Source of the DNA: Lateolabrax maculatus
Taxonomy: Eukaryota > Chordata > Actinopteri > Acropomatiformes > Lateolabracidae
NCBI GenBank assembly: GCA_031216445.1
Contig: CM062199.1
Location: 8,398,501 to 8,462,500 of the forward strand
Direction of reading: 5' to 3'
Length of the DNA: 64,000 bases
In this document: piece by piece, positions 12,167-25,368 of the stretch
Layout: each line of letters begins with the position of its first letter
Position numbering within the stretch: the stretch's first letter is position 1
Translations under genes and position numbers: made by a program
Notes under the pieces: generated by a model
Seen by the model: the letters and a program-made list of their open reading frames with translations, nothing else
Told to the model about the DNA's origin: nothing
Databases searched by the model: none

Positions 12167-15100
12167 ACGCACACACACACACACACGCATGCACACACAC
12201 GTACTCACAGCAGTGGTGAGCCTATTAATGATTTATCACTATCTTCCACAAAGGAGTGGAGAACAGAGGGGGACTCACTAAGACAGTCATGGGTCCTACC
12301 CTTGTGTCTCTAACATAAGATGACCACTTCACGTGGATGCATACACACATACACACACACACACGCATGGTCGAAGTGCAAGCCATTGTACAATATAATA
12401 ATATACAGTTAATATGTTGTATTGATTATAAGTGTTTTTATTTAATTGAGAGTGCCACCGTCCTTTACGTACAGAAAAAGGTGGTAAGGATAGTGACTAA
12501 TAACACATCTGGGTACCTGTCTGTCCACCTGCCTGTTTCTCCTCCTTTTCCATAATATTAGCTCTTTTTTCCTGTTTTAGATTATCCTTCTATAGTGCCT
12601 TTACTCTGTTAAGGCAGTATGCCTGTATTTATTTTTCTTTCTCTGTTTGTCTGATCATTTGCCTGTTAGTTTACATGTACTTGTCTGTTTGTCTGTCTGC
12701 TGGTCTGTTTTCTTCCCCCCGTCTATTTGCACCTCTACCAGTTGCTATTTCCTGCTATTTTGTCCACGTCTCTTCCCCTTCCTTCACGCCTCACTGTCTG
12801 TCTGTTAGCCTGTTAATCAGACAGCGCGTCTCTCTCTTTGAGTGTGGCTATTAGTGGTGTTAGATGTGCTATGTGAAGTTGATAGATGGTGTCTGTGTCT
12901 CTGCCATAGGGGCTAATTCAAAACCAGGTGCACTGGCTTCTAAAGGACTTTAATTACAGAGGGAAACCACATCAGACATGTGAACACACAGACTTGTGCA
13001 CACACAGGCATACACAAATCCTGCATCAAGTCATGTGATGTAGTTTTTGTGATGTGTATCTCTTTATACTTAAGTCTCAGAGGCCAGGTGCAAACATGTT
13101 TGGATATAAAACTAATCTACTGATTGACACTTAAAGACAGGATTTTATTATTCCATATCTGTCTACCCTTTTATCTCTTTTCATCTGAAAACAGAGGTTT
13201 TTCCAACTTTTTTTAGTCAGGGGTTCAAAGTGTGTAAATCTCATCTGTTGGCCCAAGCTACAGAATGAGGGAGATTTTTAATTTAACCCAGTTGCCATAA
13301 AGCAAAGCTGGTCCTGTTGAAACTTGAGAAAAAAAGTTGGAAATCCTGTTTAAACTGGATACACAAGTAAAATAAAATAAAGGGAACTAGATGTTGTTTT
13401 TCTCAGCAATTGCCAAATTGACGAAAGCAAGTTTTGCCAGGATATTATATTTACCATTAATGGTCTAAAATTAAGATTTGTACATGCACAGACATTATGG
13501 CTGGATGTTTGAAGTGAGGATGTCTGAGAGTGGGTATGTAATTTAATTAGATCTGCCCATGACACCTCTGGAAGGCTGAACTTAATGCTCAAAATATACC
13601 AAATGTCAGCCCCTTACTGATTTTTTAAAATCCAATACCAATCAACGAGGAGGAGATACAGAGTAGGAGAAGTAGTTGAGTCAGAGAAACATTTCTAAAC
13701 TTTGAGATAACTGATATGGATTGTCCGAAGATGTTTTGCAAAATATGTTTACTAATTTCTTAATCCTTTAGTTATTCAAACCCCCATAATCTGATTTACT
13801 CAATGCCAACAGATGTCTTTCACTTGGGGGAAACACTGCACAAGGTGCTACCAAACATATTGATGCTATCAACAAATAGAAGAGCACTGTGAGAGCTTCA
13901 GAGAGGGGAGTCTTGTTGAGTGAAGACATGAGGAGACATGGTGCAGTGCAGTCACTCCAGTTAGCTGTAAAATAATTCAGGCCTGTTGGGGCTTGATTAT
14001 TAATCTAAAGTAATTATTGATAAAATAAGGCCTACCATGCCATATTTTTCCAATCTAATGACTAATGTTGATCCCCTGACTTTTCTCTTGTGCAAACATG
14101 AAGTTGACATTCTTGTTTTTTAGTGAAATGTTTTGACAACTTCTGGGTGGATTGCCAAGACATTTGGCACAGATCCCAAGAGGATGGATCTTAATAATTT
14201 GATGATCCCCTGACTTTTCATTTAGTGTTACCATTGAGCCCAAATAGTTCACCATCTCAGTTTACCGTGTTAACTGAGAGAACATGGCAAACATTACACA
14301 TGCAAAACATCAGCATCGCCATTTTGTGTGTTGTTAGCATGGTGACGAAAGCAATTAGTTCAAAGCACCGCTGTGTTGAAATTACATCCTCACAAAGCAG
14401 CTAACATAGCTTTAGACTCTTAAGTCCTTTTTCACAGATACACTGCAACCCTGAACTTATCTTGTCTTCATTTAAAACTACTTGCTCAACAATTACCTGA
14501 ATTAAGTTTATGTACAGTGGACAGAGAAAAAATATTGTTTAAATGTGCTCTGATTGGTTGAATACAGAGCTCAGTTTCTAAAAAGTTATAGTATTGTGAG
14601 AGAAAAAATTCTGTGATTGTATAATTTCAACTATGTCATGTCGAATTAAAGATCTCTCATCATTTACGTTCAAACTGGGCAAAGTCTTGCGTGTAAAGAA
14701 AAAAAATCTTAGATGACCTTGTAGCCAAGTTATTTGGGATGCCATTGCAAAACATGTACTTTAATTTCTTTGAAGTTGACTTTCTGGAGATGTAAGGTTT
14801 AAGTAGGACACTGAATATAATATAATAAGTGTGTTTCTTGGATGAACTTGTTTCTCATACTGGGAGAAATTATAATGAGAATAACTTACTCTTTCCTCTG
14901 TCTCTTGCATTTCTCTATCTGAATCATAATGATGGAGTTACTTGTATGAGCTACTTGTTTCTCACCACATGTAAGGATATCTCTCTCACTCCATCTCTCT
15001 CTATTTTTCTATTTCTCTGTGTAGTTCCTGGCAGGGCTACAGTCTATTAAATACACAGACAGTGGGTGCTCCCCCGTGGGCTCATTAGTGCGCTGGCCCG

Positions 15101-18100
15101 CACAGCCTTGGGAATGCTGGAACAGACCATTCTTCTGGTTCCCGGAGGGGTGCCAGAGGATTCATTATGTTGTCGTGCTACGTAGTCCCTTGGTGTTGAA
15201 TACATAATGTGATGTCCTATATTGGATTAATAGGTTATTTAAGCTATCAGTTATGATTAGAGTCCCCATGTGTTTCAAGTGGATGTGTGTTTAATTTTAT
15301 ATAAAATGTTAAATAACCATGGATCACACAGCCTGACCATTGATGCATTGTTAAATGTCAGAGGTGGAAATCACGATTTTTCTCAATTCTAAAAGGTCCA
15401 CCTTGTTTTGGATATAAGGTTTCTGCAGGTCATTTGAGACATAATTTTGCTGCTATTAGTGCATATATTAAGGTAGATGGGATTCTGGTAAACCTTTTTG
15501 TGAAATTGAAAATGTGGCGTGAATGATAAAAACACAGTGCTTAACAACTGAACTGGAGCTATATTCAGTTTGAATTATTGTCCATTATAATAGATTTCTA
15601 TGGTTTTCATGGCAAAAGTGTATCTAAATGTCTATAAAAACTTCTCAAACCATTCCTGCCGCCTAGTCCACATAATCTACATCTGCTGTCCATCAATGTA
15701 CTGAGGATATTACAAGAGTGTTTTGAGGAGGGGAATAACACAAAACATGACCGTTTGAAGCATATTGAGTACAAAGATGGACAGAAGGAAAGTTGATTAT
15801 TTGAAGATTTGTCAGCATATGCTTGGTCAGTCCAGTTATGTGTGAAATATGCAACAGTATAGTAGTGTTATAATTATCTGTCACCTGCACCACTTTTCAA
15901 AATTACCATGATTAATTGCCATGGTGAAATTAATGTTTCAACTGTTATTATGAACCTTTACCACAAAATACAGTTAACTGTGTTTTATGAATAGGCTCTA
16001 TTGTATCTCGTATCTAGGGGGAGTAGCGTCTAAGTGATGTAACACAGTGAAACACAATAATAACCTGACAGAGGCAATCACTTCTGTTCTACTTCCTGTC
16101 TTTCTCCACAATGACTTTTCTGGAAAAACTCATTTCCTCAGCCACAGATTTCATTAGCCTGGCCCCATTGTCTGAACACAAACAACTATTCTCTACGCAG
16201 GCAAAGGTGTGTGGGAACATACAGTGTACACATAAGCATACACATGCAAACACTTGCACACTAACTCACACACTCACACATGCACACACGCAACCTCTCT
16301 CTCATTTTTGCATTGAGGTGCTGTTGAGAGCTAATCTAATTGTCAGTTTGTGATTGCGTTAGTTCTTTGTTCATTTCTGCCTTTTGGTGTATGACATTTT
16401 TCAGTAATCGAGTTTTGAGTTTGTAACTTGACAGTGAACCAGAAAATGTGTTGCTCACAATGGGATTACATTTTATACAAGAAAAAAGTCATGTTATGGA
16501 CAAAAAACACTGATATGCTCTGCTATTAGGATGCATGTACACATGCACGTATACCAGTATGAAAGCTTATCTAGACATGCTGTATATTAGTACAAATAGA
16601 AGACATCCACCACTTGGTTGTTCTAATGTTAGTCCCTCCTTCAGCAAAGCGCCCCCACAACATGATGCTACCGCTCCTGTGCTTCACAGTTGGGATGGTG
16701 TTCTTCGCTGTGGAAGCCTCCCCTGTTTTCCTCCAAATACAACAATGTTTCATCAATACTTGCAAAATGGTTCTTAAATGGACTCAATAACATTTGTCTT
16801 AAGTTGGACCAGGAAAACTAGATAATCGATTTTCAAATAGTTTGAATGGACATGGAGTGTGTTCTTGCTGTGATTTGTTATAGGTGTTGTCAGTAATGTT
16901 TTTTAATTCATGAATCAACTGAAGTTCATAACTTCAAGTTAATAATATAAACTTGTTAAATGACCTAGGTGGCCATTGTTCCAAAGGGAATATGTTTAAA
17001 CGTGTTTGTGTGTCTGTCTTACAGGATCATTCCATAGTTCATCACATGGCTGCAAAAGCCATAGAGAACATCTCCACCACTGTCTCGGGCCCCGCCCACC
17101 ACCTGGTTACCACAGAGATAGGCTCCGCCCTGTGGTACCTGTTCACTCACTCCACTGTCGAGGCTGTCAGAGTCACCGCCATCTCCGTAAGTTCACTTGC
17201 ATGAATCACATACTTGTACACACATTCATAACAGTATGTGTGACTGTGTACAGATGCATATGCACAAACTTACATCTGTGTGGGAACTACAAATACAAAT
17301 AGACATCAAACACACCTTCAGTTGACACTGAAAAGGCAAGCTATTGCTACAAATAAACAAATTACTTATTGTAAATCTGGCAACTTAGCTTTATCCACCA
17401 AATATCTAAACAGGCTACATATACAACTATTAACTGAGCACCCATGCAGCATTTGATATCCTGAATCCCCCATTGTCAGACTGTGAATGATATTAACTTA
17501 TTGTTAATGGCACAGGGGGTGGAATTACAAATGCATTTGTAGGTTATTTGTCACTTCATGTTGCTTCTCTTTTTTAAAGGGAAACTTTGCCGATTTCCAA
17601 CCTTATCTCTTTCTGAGTTAGGGATAAAGTGTGTAAAACGCCCGCGTTTTTTGTCGATGTTCTCTGGGGCGCCGCTGCAAAATCTGTTGTTCTTCAACAA
17701 CAGATTTTGCAGCGGCAAAGTTTCCCTTTAAGGCACAACAGCTTACATCAAGGACAAGTGCAACATGACATTACAAGGGAATGGGAACACAATCCATGAA
17801 TGCCATACCTCAGTGTGTGTATGTATATTTATCTGCCTGTCTCTATGTCTCCAGTCTCTTTCTAGGCTAACCCGGGTGGTCCCAGCAGTCTTCTTGGCAG
17901 TGATTGACACCTGTGGCCTTGCTTCCATCTTGGATGCCGTAGGTGGAGCAGGGGCCAGGGTCCAGCAACACCTGCTCACAGCTTTGGCCACTGCCCTACT
18001 CACCTCTCGCATCCAAACACACCGCGTCACACAGAGCAGGGTACGTCTATACTCTAATGCACACCTGCCTAAGAATGCAATAACATATTACAGAATGTCA

Positions 18101-19164
18101 GATGCAAATACATACAGATTACATATTAACTAGACCAAGAAACCCAAAAACAAACATCCATATCGTTATATTTTATTGATAAATTTCTACAGGAGATTTA
18201 GGTGGTAACATCACTACTGAGTAGGGTTTGATTTTTATTGGGGAAGGTCACTAATAGGGAGGTTTTTACAGAAGGACGGATGGATGAAAACAACATGAGG
18301 AATAAATTAAAATAGCTTCAAGTTTTCAAAATCTTCGTGCTTCTTCTTGCTCTCTCTCTGTCAGTCTATCTCTCTGTCTCTCTTCCTTTCTGCCGTACAG
18401 TTCATGAACTAACGTTGAACTGTGCACGAACTAATTTGTGAGGAATCGCTTATTTAATTTTTCATAAGACAGCCCATCTAGTGTGTATTCAAAGTGGTAA
18501 TCTTGGTAAAGCAGAGGGGCGAAAATTGATTTGAAGGTTTTTAACTTGGAGTCTAGCATTGGTAATTGACTCTGAACTGAATTTATTTGCATTGAGCATT
18601 TCCAATTTAACACCAGAATACAAACTTAGTACTTCAACTCTGCTCTAATTATACACTGATATGCATTCACCCCCCTTTTCTCTCCCCTCTCTCTCTCCCC
18701 TGGCACAAAGACAGACAGTCCAAGAGTTTGTTTACACAGAACTCTGTCTGTAAGTGTGTGTGTGTGTGTGTGTGGATGCATATGAGAGAGTGATGATGTG
18801 TGTGTGTGCACGCATGCACATACGCTAATTTGTAGAGTGTGTCAGTATCTGGGCTAATTGGCTGAGTGAACGTGCTGCAGCCTTCTACTTCAGCAAAGCA
18901 TTATGGGTAGTGGGGAGGGACTTATCAGCTAGGCACACACTACCAGGCTTTGAAATTAATTAACTTGGTGGGTCGCCCCATAAACACACATGCATGCACA
19001 TTCTCTCACATTAGCTCACACAAACAGACACACACACACAGTCAGAAGTGTATGGTGTTGGTGATAATGATAATGGTAATGAATGTTGGCCAGTCACAAA
19101 TTTTTCCAACCAGTTTCTGCCGCTGAGTTTATGCTGAGTGAATGGATGTCTAAAGTAGCTGTAG

Positions 19165-19224
<60 letters not shown>

Positions 19225-22200
19225 TAATGTGAAGTCTGAGCTGATTAAGTTTTAGCCAGTTAGTCGACACAGTGTCTGAAATGTATTTTATTTATATATT
19301 TATTAAGAAAACCTTCAGGCAAAATGTTAAATTGAATAATTTTTTTTATTTGAATACATTATATGGATACATTGCAGTAGTATCTTTTGATAAGATAAAC
19401 TGTGAGTCAACTTACATAGTTGGGATGTTACCATGTAAACATTTAGGTGGTACTTTGCAGTAAAATATATAGTTCCATATAGTTGACTTGTATTTGAATT
19501 GCAAAGCATACACCAGCTGTACACAAGCAGAAACATTCACAACCAGTCAGGAAGACTTTCACTTTATTCATTTGTGTGTCTGTGTCTTGTAGGATTTGGT
19601 GTTGAAGGTGCTGCGCTGTCTAGAGAGTCCATCCACAGTAACAAGAGCCAAAGCATTACTACTACTACTGCTACTAATACAGGACAACACACACACACTG
19701 CTTTACTGCTGTCAACACAGGTAAATACACACACACACGCTGACACACATGCACACAGGCGTGCACATGCACTCACATACATAGGCCAGGTCTCTCCCTC
19801 AGTAATACATAATAAAAACATCCTCTTGCCAGATTATATGCACATTTGTTTTATCTGACTAACTGAGCAACAACTACAAAGTAGGTCACATTTTTTCAAT
19901 TACTGTGACCAAGTATGGTTGTATGAAAATTGACACATCTCATGTGTGTAGTGGATATTCAAGGTCTTCATAAACAGCTCTCAGAGAGACCTGCTTTTTA
20001 AAGCACTGTGAAAGCAAACATTAAGGTTTGGCTGTAAATATGTGCTCTTCAGTAGAGAGTAACTCTCTATGTGACCCAACCCAGCACAGAAGTAGCTCCT
20101 GAATGGATGATAAACCAGATAAAATATACAAGAGATCAGTGGTTGATCTGTCCTGTTTTAACTATAATTTTTAACATTTTGTTGATGAAAGAGTCACACT
20201 CTTTTTAACTGCACTGTAACACAGTTATAACCCATGGATCCTGCCTGTGAGTGATTTGTTTGTGTAACTGTTATCCTACTACATAGTGTACCCCCTGCAC
20301 CCTCCTACTGACTGACGGTACTGAGATTTGGACCAGTGAAGCATACTCATGACTCCACTCAGTCTGTCAGACCACTGGCTAATTAGTTTCTCTGGAATGC
20401 AGTTGCCCATGTTCACACATAGACTGAACTGTCAAAGAACAAACAAATAGCATTTGTGAATTCCATTTCAGGGTGGGATTCCCCTTTAATTATTTAGCTG
20501 TAGCTTTCAGAGTGTGTTCTCTTACCCAACTACACTACGGCTAAAACTAAATTCCTTCTTCAGTATACAGTGTGGCTAATACAAAATTGTGCTCCAGGTT
20601 TTTGTTTTTGTGATATTATTCATTTAAAAGAAAATGTTGTACTAACAATGGTACTACAATAATTACTTAACATAGAAAATGTAGAAAATGTTTGTGTAAA
20701 TTATACAGTGTTTAGTTCCAGCCAAGCAGTCCTGTTGGTTCAAGAGCCGTTCCAGGTTGCTAGTGTGATTTATTGATTGCTGGGGAGGGAAGATGGCACA
20801 CTCCGTCAGTTTAAGAGCTTTTCATATTGGCTGGGTTTTGTGCAGTAGCTCACTCTAAGTCTACGTCCACAGTAATTGAATAAATCTGAAAACACTGTTT
20901 ACTTGTGAAAGTGACTTGCATCCATGCTACTACTTCCAGGTTGAGAGTTATAGGCAATAAACTGTTGACCTCTTAACTGTACTGCCACACAGCAGCACAA
21001 ACATGTTTTTCCTGTTCACACTAAAATGCATGACATTTTCAGCTCTCGGGGGCATTTTAGAAAAAGCTTCAGTTTTGGGTGTGGAAAAACAGCAGCTTAA
21101 TTGATTAATTTTCACATTTAACTAAAATAGTTTGGACGAGTTATACAAAAACTGACTTAAAGATTTATTTGATTTGATTGAACCAACACATTTGGCCATG
21201 TATGCTTTTGTGGAGTGATTTATCTTGAAGCAGAGGTTTCACATTCTGACTGAAGCACTCAGAGATCAGATGCTTTTCAACACAGTTCTGTTATTTAAAG
21301 CAGAGTCCTTTATAGAAGGGAAACTTCCTTCACAAAAATGCTGCCTGGGGTTGTTGGCAAGACAGTTGCACTCTGCGTAACCTTTGCGTTAACTAGCACA
21401 GCAGCTGTGGGATTGATAATATAAATGTATGTACCCTGGACATTCAGTTTGTGCTGCTCTGTGTTATAACTTTACTGGAACTTCAAATGGTTCATTAGCT
21501 GCTTGTCCTGTGTTTCACCCCTCACTAACTTGCAATGCAGCTGTGATTGTGCAAAGCCCACATGATCAGATGTATATGCATGATATATACACATATATAT
21601 ATACACAGCCAGTTCCCCTGATAATTTATGACCAGTTGGTATTTCAGTTTGAAAAAGATGCCCTAGATTACTGACATATGGTTCCTTACAACTGTCTCTC
21701 TCTTTGCTTCTCACTCTCACTCACTATTTTTCCCTTCTCTCTTTTAATCTTTCTTTTTTTATCGCAATGCCTCTCTCTTACCCTCTCTTAGACTCTTGTT
21801 TTCTTAGTTAGGCTTGTCGACATAACCAATTATGTATATTTCTTTATAATTACTTTTACTCACCAAAAAGTGCCAATCTGAATACACCACTTAAGTACAT
21901 TTGACGGACATAAGCACCAAACCTCTCTTTGACAGCTGCGGAGGAGCTCTCTTATGTCAACATAAATGTAGTTTGATATTTTAACAGGTAATAAAAGTCA
22001 TTAAATGTTAATTGTTTTACACTATTATACACATGTTTAAATGATAAGCTTTGTCCCAATTCCATCATACATAACAGTACTACTTTGGTTTTTAGTATGT
22101 AGTGGGTTCATACTTTAAACCTGACAAAAGTAAGTATCCATAAAGATTTCAGTATGCACAATACATTCACTTGCTTTTTGAGTGTAGTATTGATGAACAC

Positions 22201-25200
22201 TTATGTCTCACAATGCACAAAGGAAATGAAGGCGCTAGTCTCAGCTGGAAATAATTAAAACAAATTGGTTGTGGACTGATCCAGGAAAACAACAATAAAG
22301 TAACTTTGGGAAAACATTTTGCTTTCTAAAGTTACAGTTTGACTTCAATTTGTCAGTGCATGTCTACATTACTTTCCTCTGCACTAACTGCCTAAACACT
22401 AAACCATAAAGAATTGCAGATACTGTATACAAATCATAGTATGTCTGTATCCTGGGACATGGAAATAGTATGCAGCAGGGAATGAAAATGAAACAGCATG
22501 TTTACCTCAGTTATTTTGATTGGACCATTCTCTCTGAAATCACAGCCTTATACCACCATCATATCACCATATTATCATCAGAGAATCATATCCTGGATCT
22601 ATTGTTAAAAGACCCTTGCTTTCTTATATTTAGAGATGAAAATAACTAAATTCCTGAAAGTCTGAACACAACTTAATTTTCACAAGTCCAAAACAGAATT
22701 AAGTTGTTCTTATTTCTCACTTTCTCTTCAGCTCTTATTCTTTGCCCGTCTGTCTCTCTCCTTCACACGCACACTTTCTAGCTCTCTCCTCATACTTGCT
22801 CTCCCTCTGTTCACTGTGTTAGAGCTGTCAGGGTTGACCTGCCTGTCTCTCTCCCACAGAGCACTCTGCATGATTTAACCACACACAGACACATGTCTTT
22901 CCCTCAGTCCTGCTCTCACTCAGGCACGTTGTGTTTAATTAGCTCCTCAGTGGCGTGAAAATATGTGTGTGTGTGTGTCTTTGTCTGTATGAGATAAACT
23001 TGTGCAGGCCTCACTGAGGAAGTGTCAAGATTGCCATTGGGAGTGGAGTGTGATGGCTTTCAACAGAAGCAGTCACACACATATACACACACACACACAC
23101 AGAGCAGGCCACTTGTAGGTCAGTTGTGCGTGAGTACTTTGTGAGTCTCCCACAGTGACTGACAGAGAGGTGGCAAGTTTGTCTCTCTTTATTTAGCAGT
23201 TGGGAAAAATGGCTGCAAGACTAACAGTGGAACACACAGGCAGAAGTCTAGCAGGGAGACCAATTGGCACATAGATTTGAAGCAGGCATAAAGCTGGTTA
23301 GAGATACAGACAGGCAAATAACTACACAGACAGACATGCAGCGCACTTACAGTAGATAGAGTTTTTCAAAATGAATCACAATCCCATCATCCTAATCTGT
23401 AATTTGTGTTAAATTCTAATTTTAAAAAATGTTAAAAATGATAACACACAACATAAGATGGTGAACATATGTAAAAATTATACCTGCTGAACATCTTTAC
23501 TTACAGCATGCTGATGGTAGCATTTATCTTAAAGTGCCACTATGCCTTAAAACAGTTAAAGGAAATGCAAAAAAAAAAAAACATAAACCCACTCCCTCCA
23601 AATATGGTGAATGGCATATTAGGACAACTTAATACATTCCAAACATGTTGCAATTTAGAAATATCTTTATTCTAACTGTAGTAACTGTGTAACTAAAACA
23701 TTCACCCACATACAACAAAACCTTTTTTTGGCAGGTTTAACCCACAGTCTACAAGACAACTAGTGTTGTGGAATTCGCATTTGGCAAACTTGATATGTTC
23801 CAAATGTTTTAAGCAAAACTGTACCAGCTCAATCTAGTATTTAGTATATGTATATTATATATAGTATTTTAATAAGTATGTTATTTTCATGTCACACATA
23901 GTTTAACCACTGCAGTTGGAATACCTGAGCTACCGACCACTGGTTGCCTTACTGATCTGAGCTTTTCCCCTGATACATATGTCCTTTGCCAAATGTACAG
24001 TACGAGTTTAAATCAGTCCCACTGCTCAGTTTGTTGCGCACCACCCGTCTCTGTGCTGTGCAGTTTACAGGTAGTGAGCACTAGACTGAGCTGTCCATAT
24101 GATTGAATGACACTTGGACCTACCTCTTCTCACAGAGCAATCCTGATTGTTTGGGAACTGCGAGACGAAAATATGCTTGATCTGTGCTCCTGGTTTTTCA
24201 AAAGCTGAATTTAAGAAATATGATGCTGGATTTACTGGTTTTACTCGACATCCTTTAAAAGCATTTCATTGAAATTATTCATGTAGCAGCCCTTCATGGA
24301 ACTGAACATGTGTGTGAAATCCCTCTTTTCTATCTCATAATTTTTTCTTTGTTTTCATGTGCATTGATTGTTAATTCTATCATTGTCTTAATATCTATAA
24401 CAAATATGTTAAGGCATTGTTGGTAGTAATTGTTTTCATACCTGAGGGTCTAACGTTGGTGGTACCAATTAGGCTTTGCTTTGCACTAAACCCATAACAA
24501 TAACAGAAAATCCAGCAATTACTATTAGAGCTCCCTGAAATGCACTAGACTCCTAATATAGTAACAGTAGCAGATTCTGATCCCATGTAACTGTAAACCC
24601 TGGCTGCTAATCTTTTATGCAGCATTATGAGGAAAAATACTGAATTAGTAATCCCCCACTGCCCATGCACCATTGCTACTCAAAAGCTTAGAATCAATAT
24701 TTGTTAACTAATATGACCTCTCTGTATCTATCTGCATGTGTCTGTATTCATGCTGTTGGTGCATGTATGTGCTTGCACACACGTGTGGGTGTGTTTGTGT
24801 GTCAGTAATGAATATCAGTTAGCAGTGGTAACCTTTCCGCTCTGCTCTGAATTTGTGATTAGAATATTATTGATTACTGTTCAATACAAGCAGTCTGACA
24901 AGAATAAAAATGTTTTTAAACTCAGGGTCTGTGTGTCTCTCTCTCTCGCCCAATATTCCTCCCCCTTCTTTTTATTTTATTTTATACCTCATTGACTACA
25001 ATCATTGTGTGTCTGCATCATTTCATAATTTAAATGTTAGTCATTGCAACTCACAATGAGTGGAGCAGTATAATACATGAAAGTAGGAAACACTAAAAGC
25101 AGTCAGAGTAAAAATGAGTATTCCAACAAAATATTAATGTATCAGTAATGCTACATACATTTTGTTAAATGCAATGCATGTGTGAATCTTTCTGTCTAGA

Positions 25201-25333
25201 CTTGTGATGTACCTGGAGAGAGACCTGCGCAAAGCCACTCCCCTCAGAGAGAACCCTGGCCAAGCAGGATACCTGTCTCAGTGTCTGGATTTACTGATTG
25301 TATATCTGAGTAGCACTGCACCACTCATACTGG

Positions 25334-25368
<35 letters not shown>

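Larger units (their letters stand above)
6584..17024 (+). other. ulk4 intron 2 (10.4 kb)
   Basis: This is the largest intron in the window. It has no exon-like segment that fits phase 0/0 and ULK4 homology. It holds an inverted pair of a ~164-bp repeat (7027-7190, 8968-9130), microsatellites (8429-8485, 12133-12198), two probable old teleost dispersed repeats (10870-11100, 14060-14425) and a Tc1-like transposase remnant (16600-16775). Much of the remainder is plain AT-rich sequence. Confidence 0.75.
19721..25199 (+). other. ulk4 intron 5 (5.5 kb)
   Basis: It contains copy 1 of the 128-bp repeat (20081-20208), a candidate decayed transposon-like segment (about 22040-22490), CA/TG microsatellite patches (22964-22978, 23084-23101) and a fragment resembling the 14.3-kb fish repeat (about 23486-23555). 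No exon-like sequence was found. Confidence 0.7.

Noticed and set aside
24738..24995. 85-residue + strand frame in intron 5
   Set aside because: Composition follows TG-rich and CT-rich simple sequence; no homology or exon phase fit.
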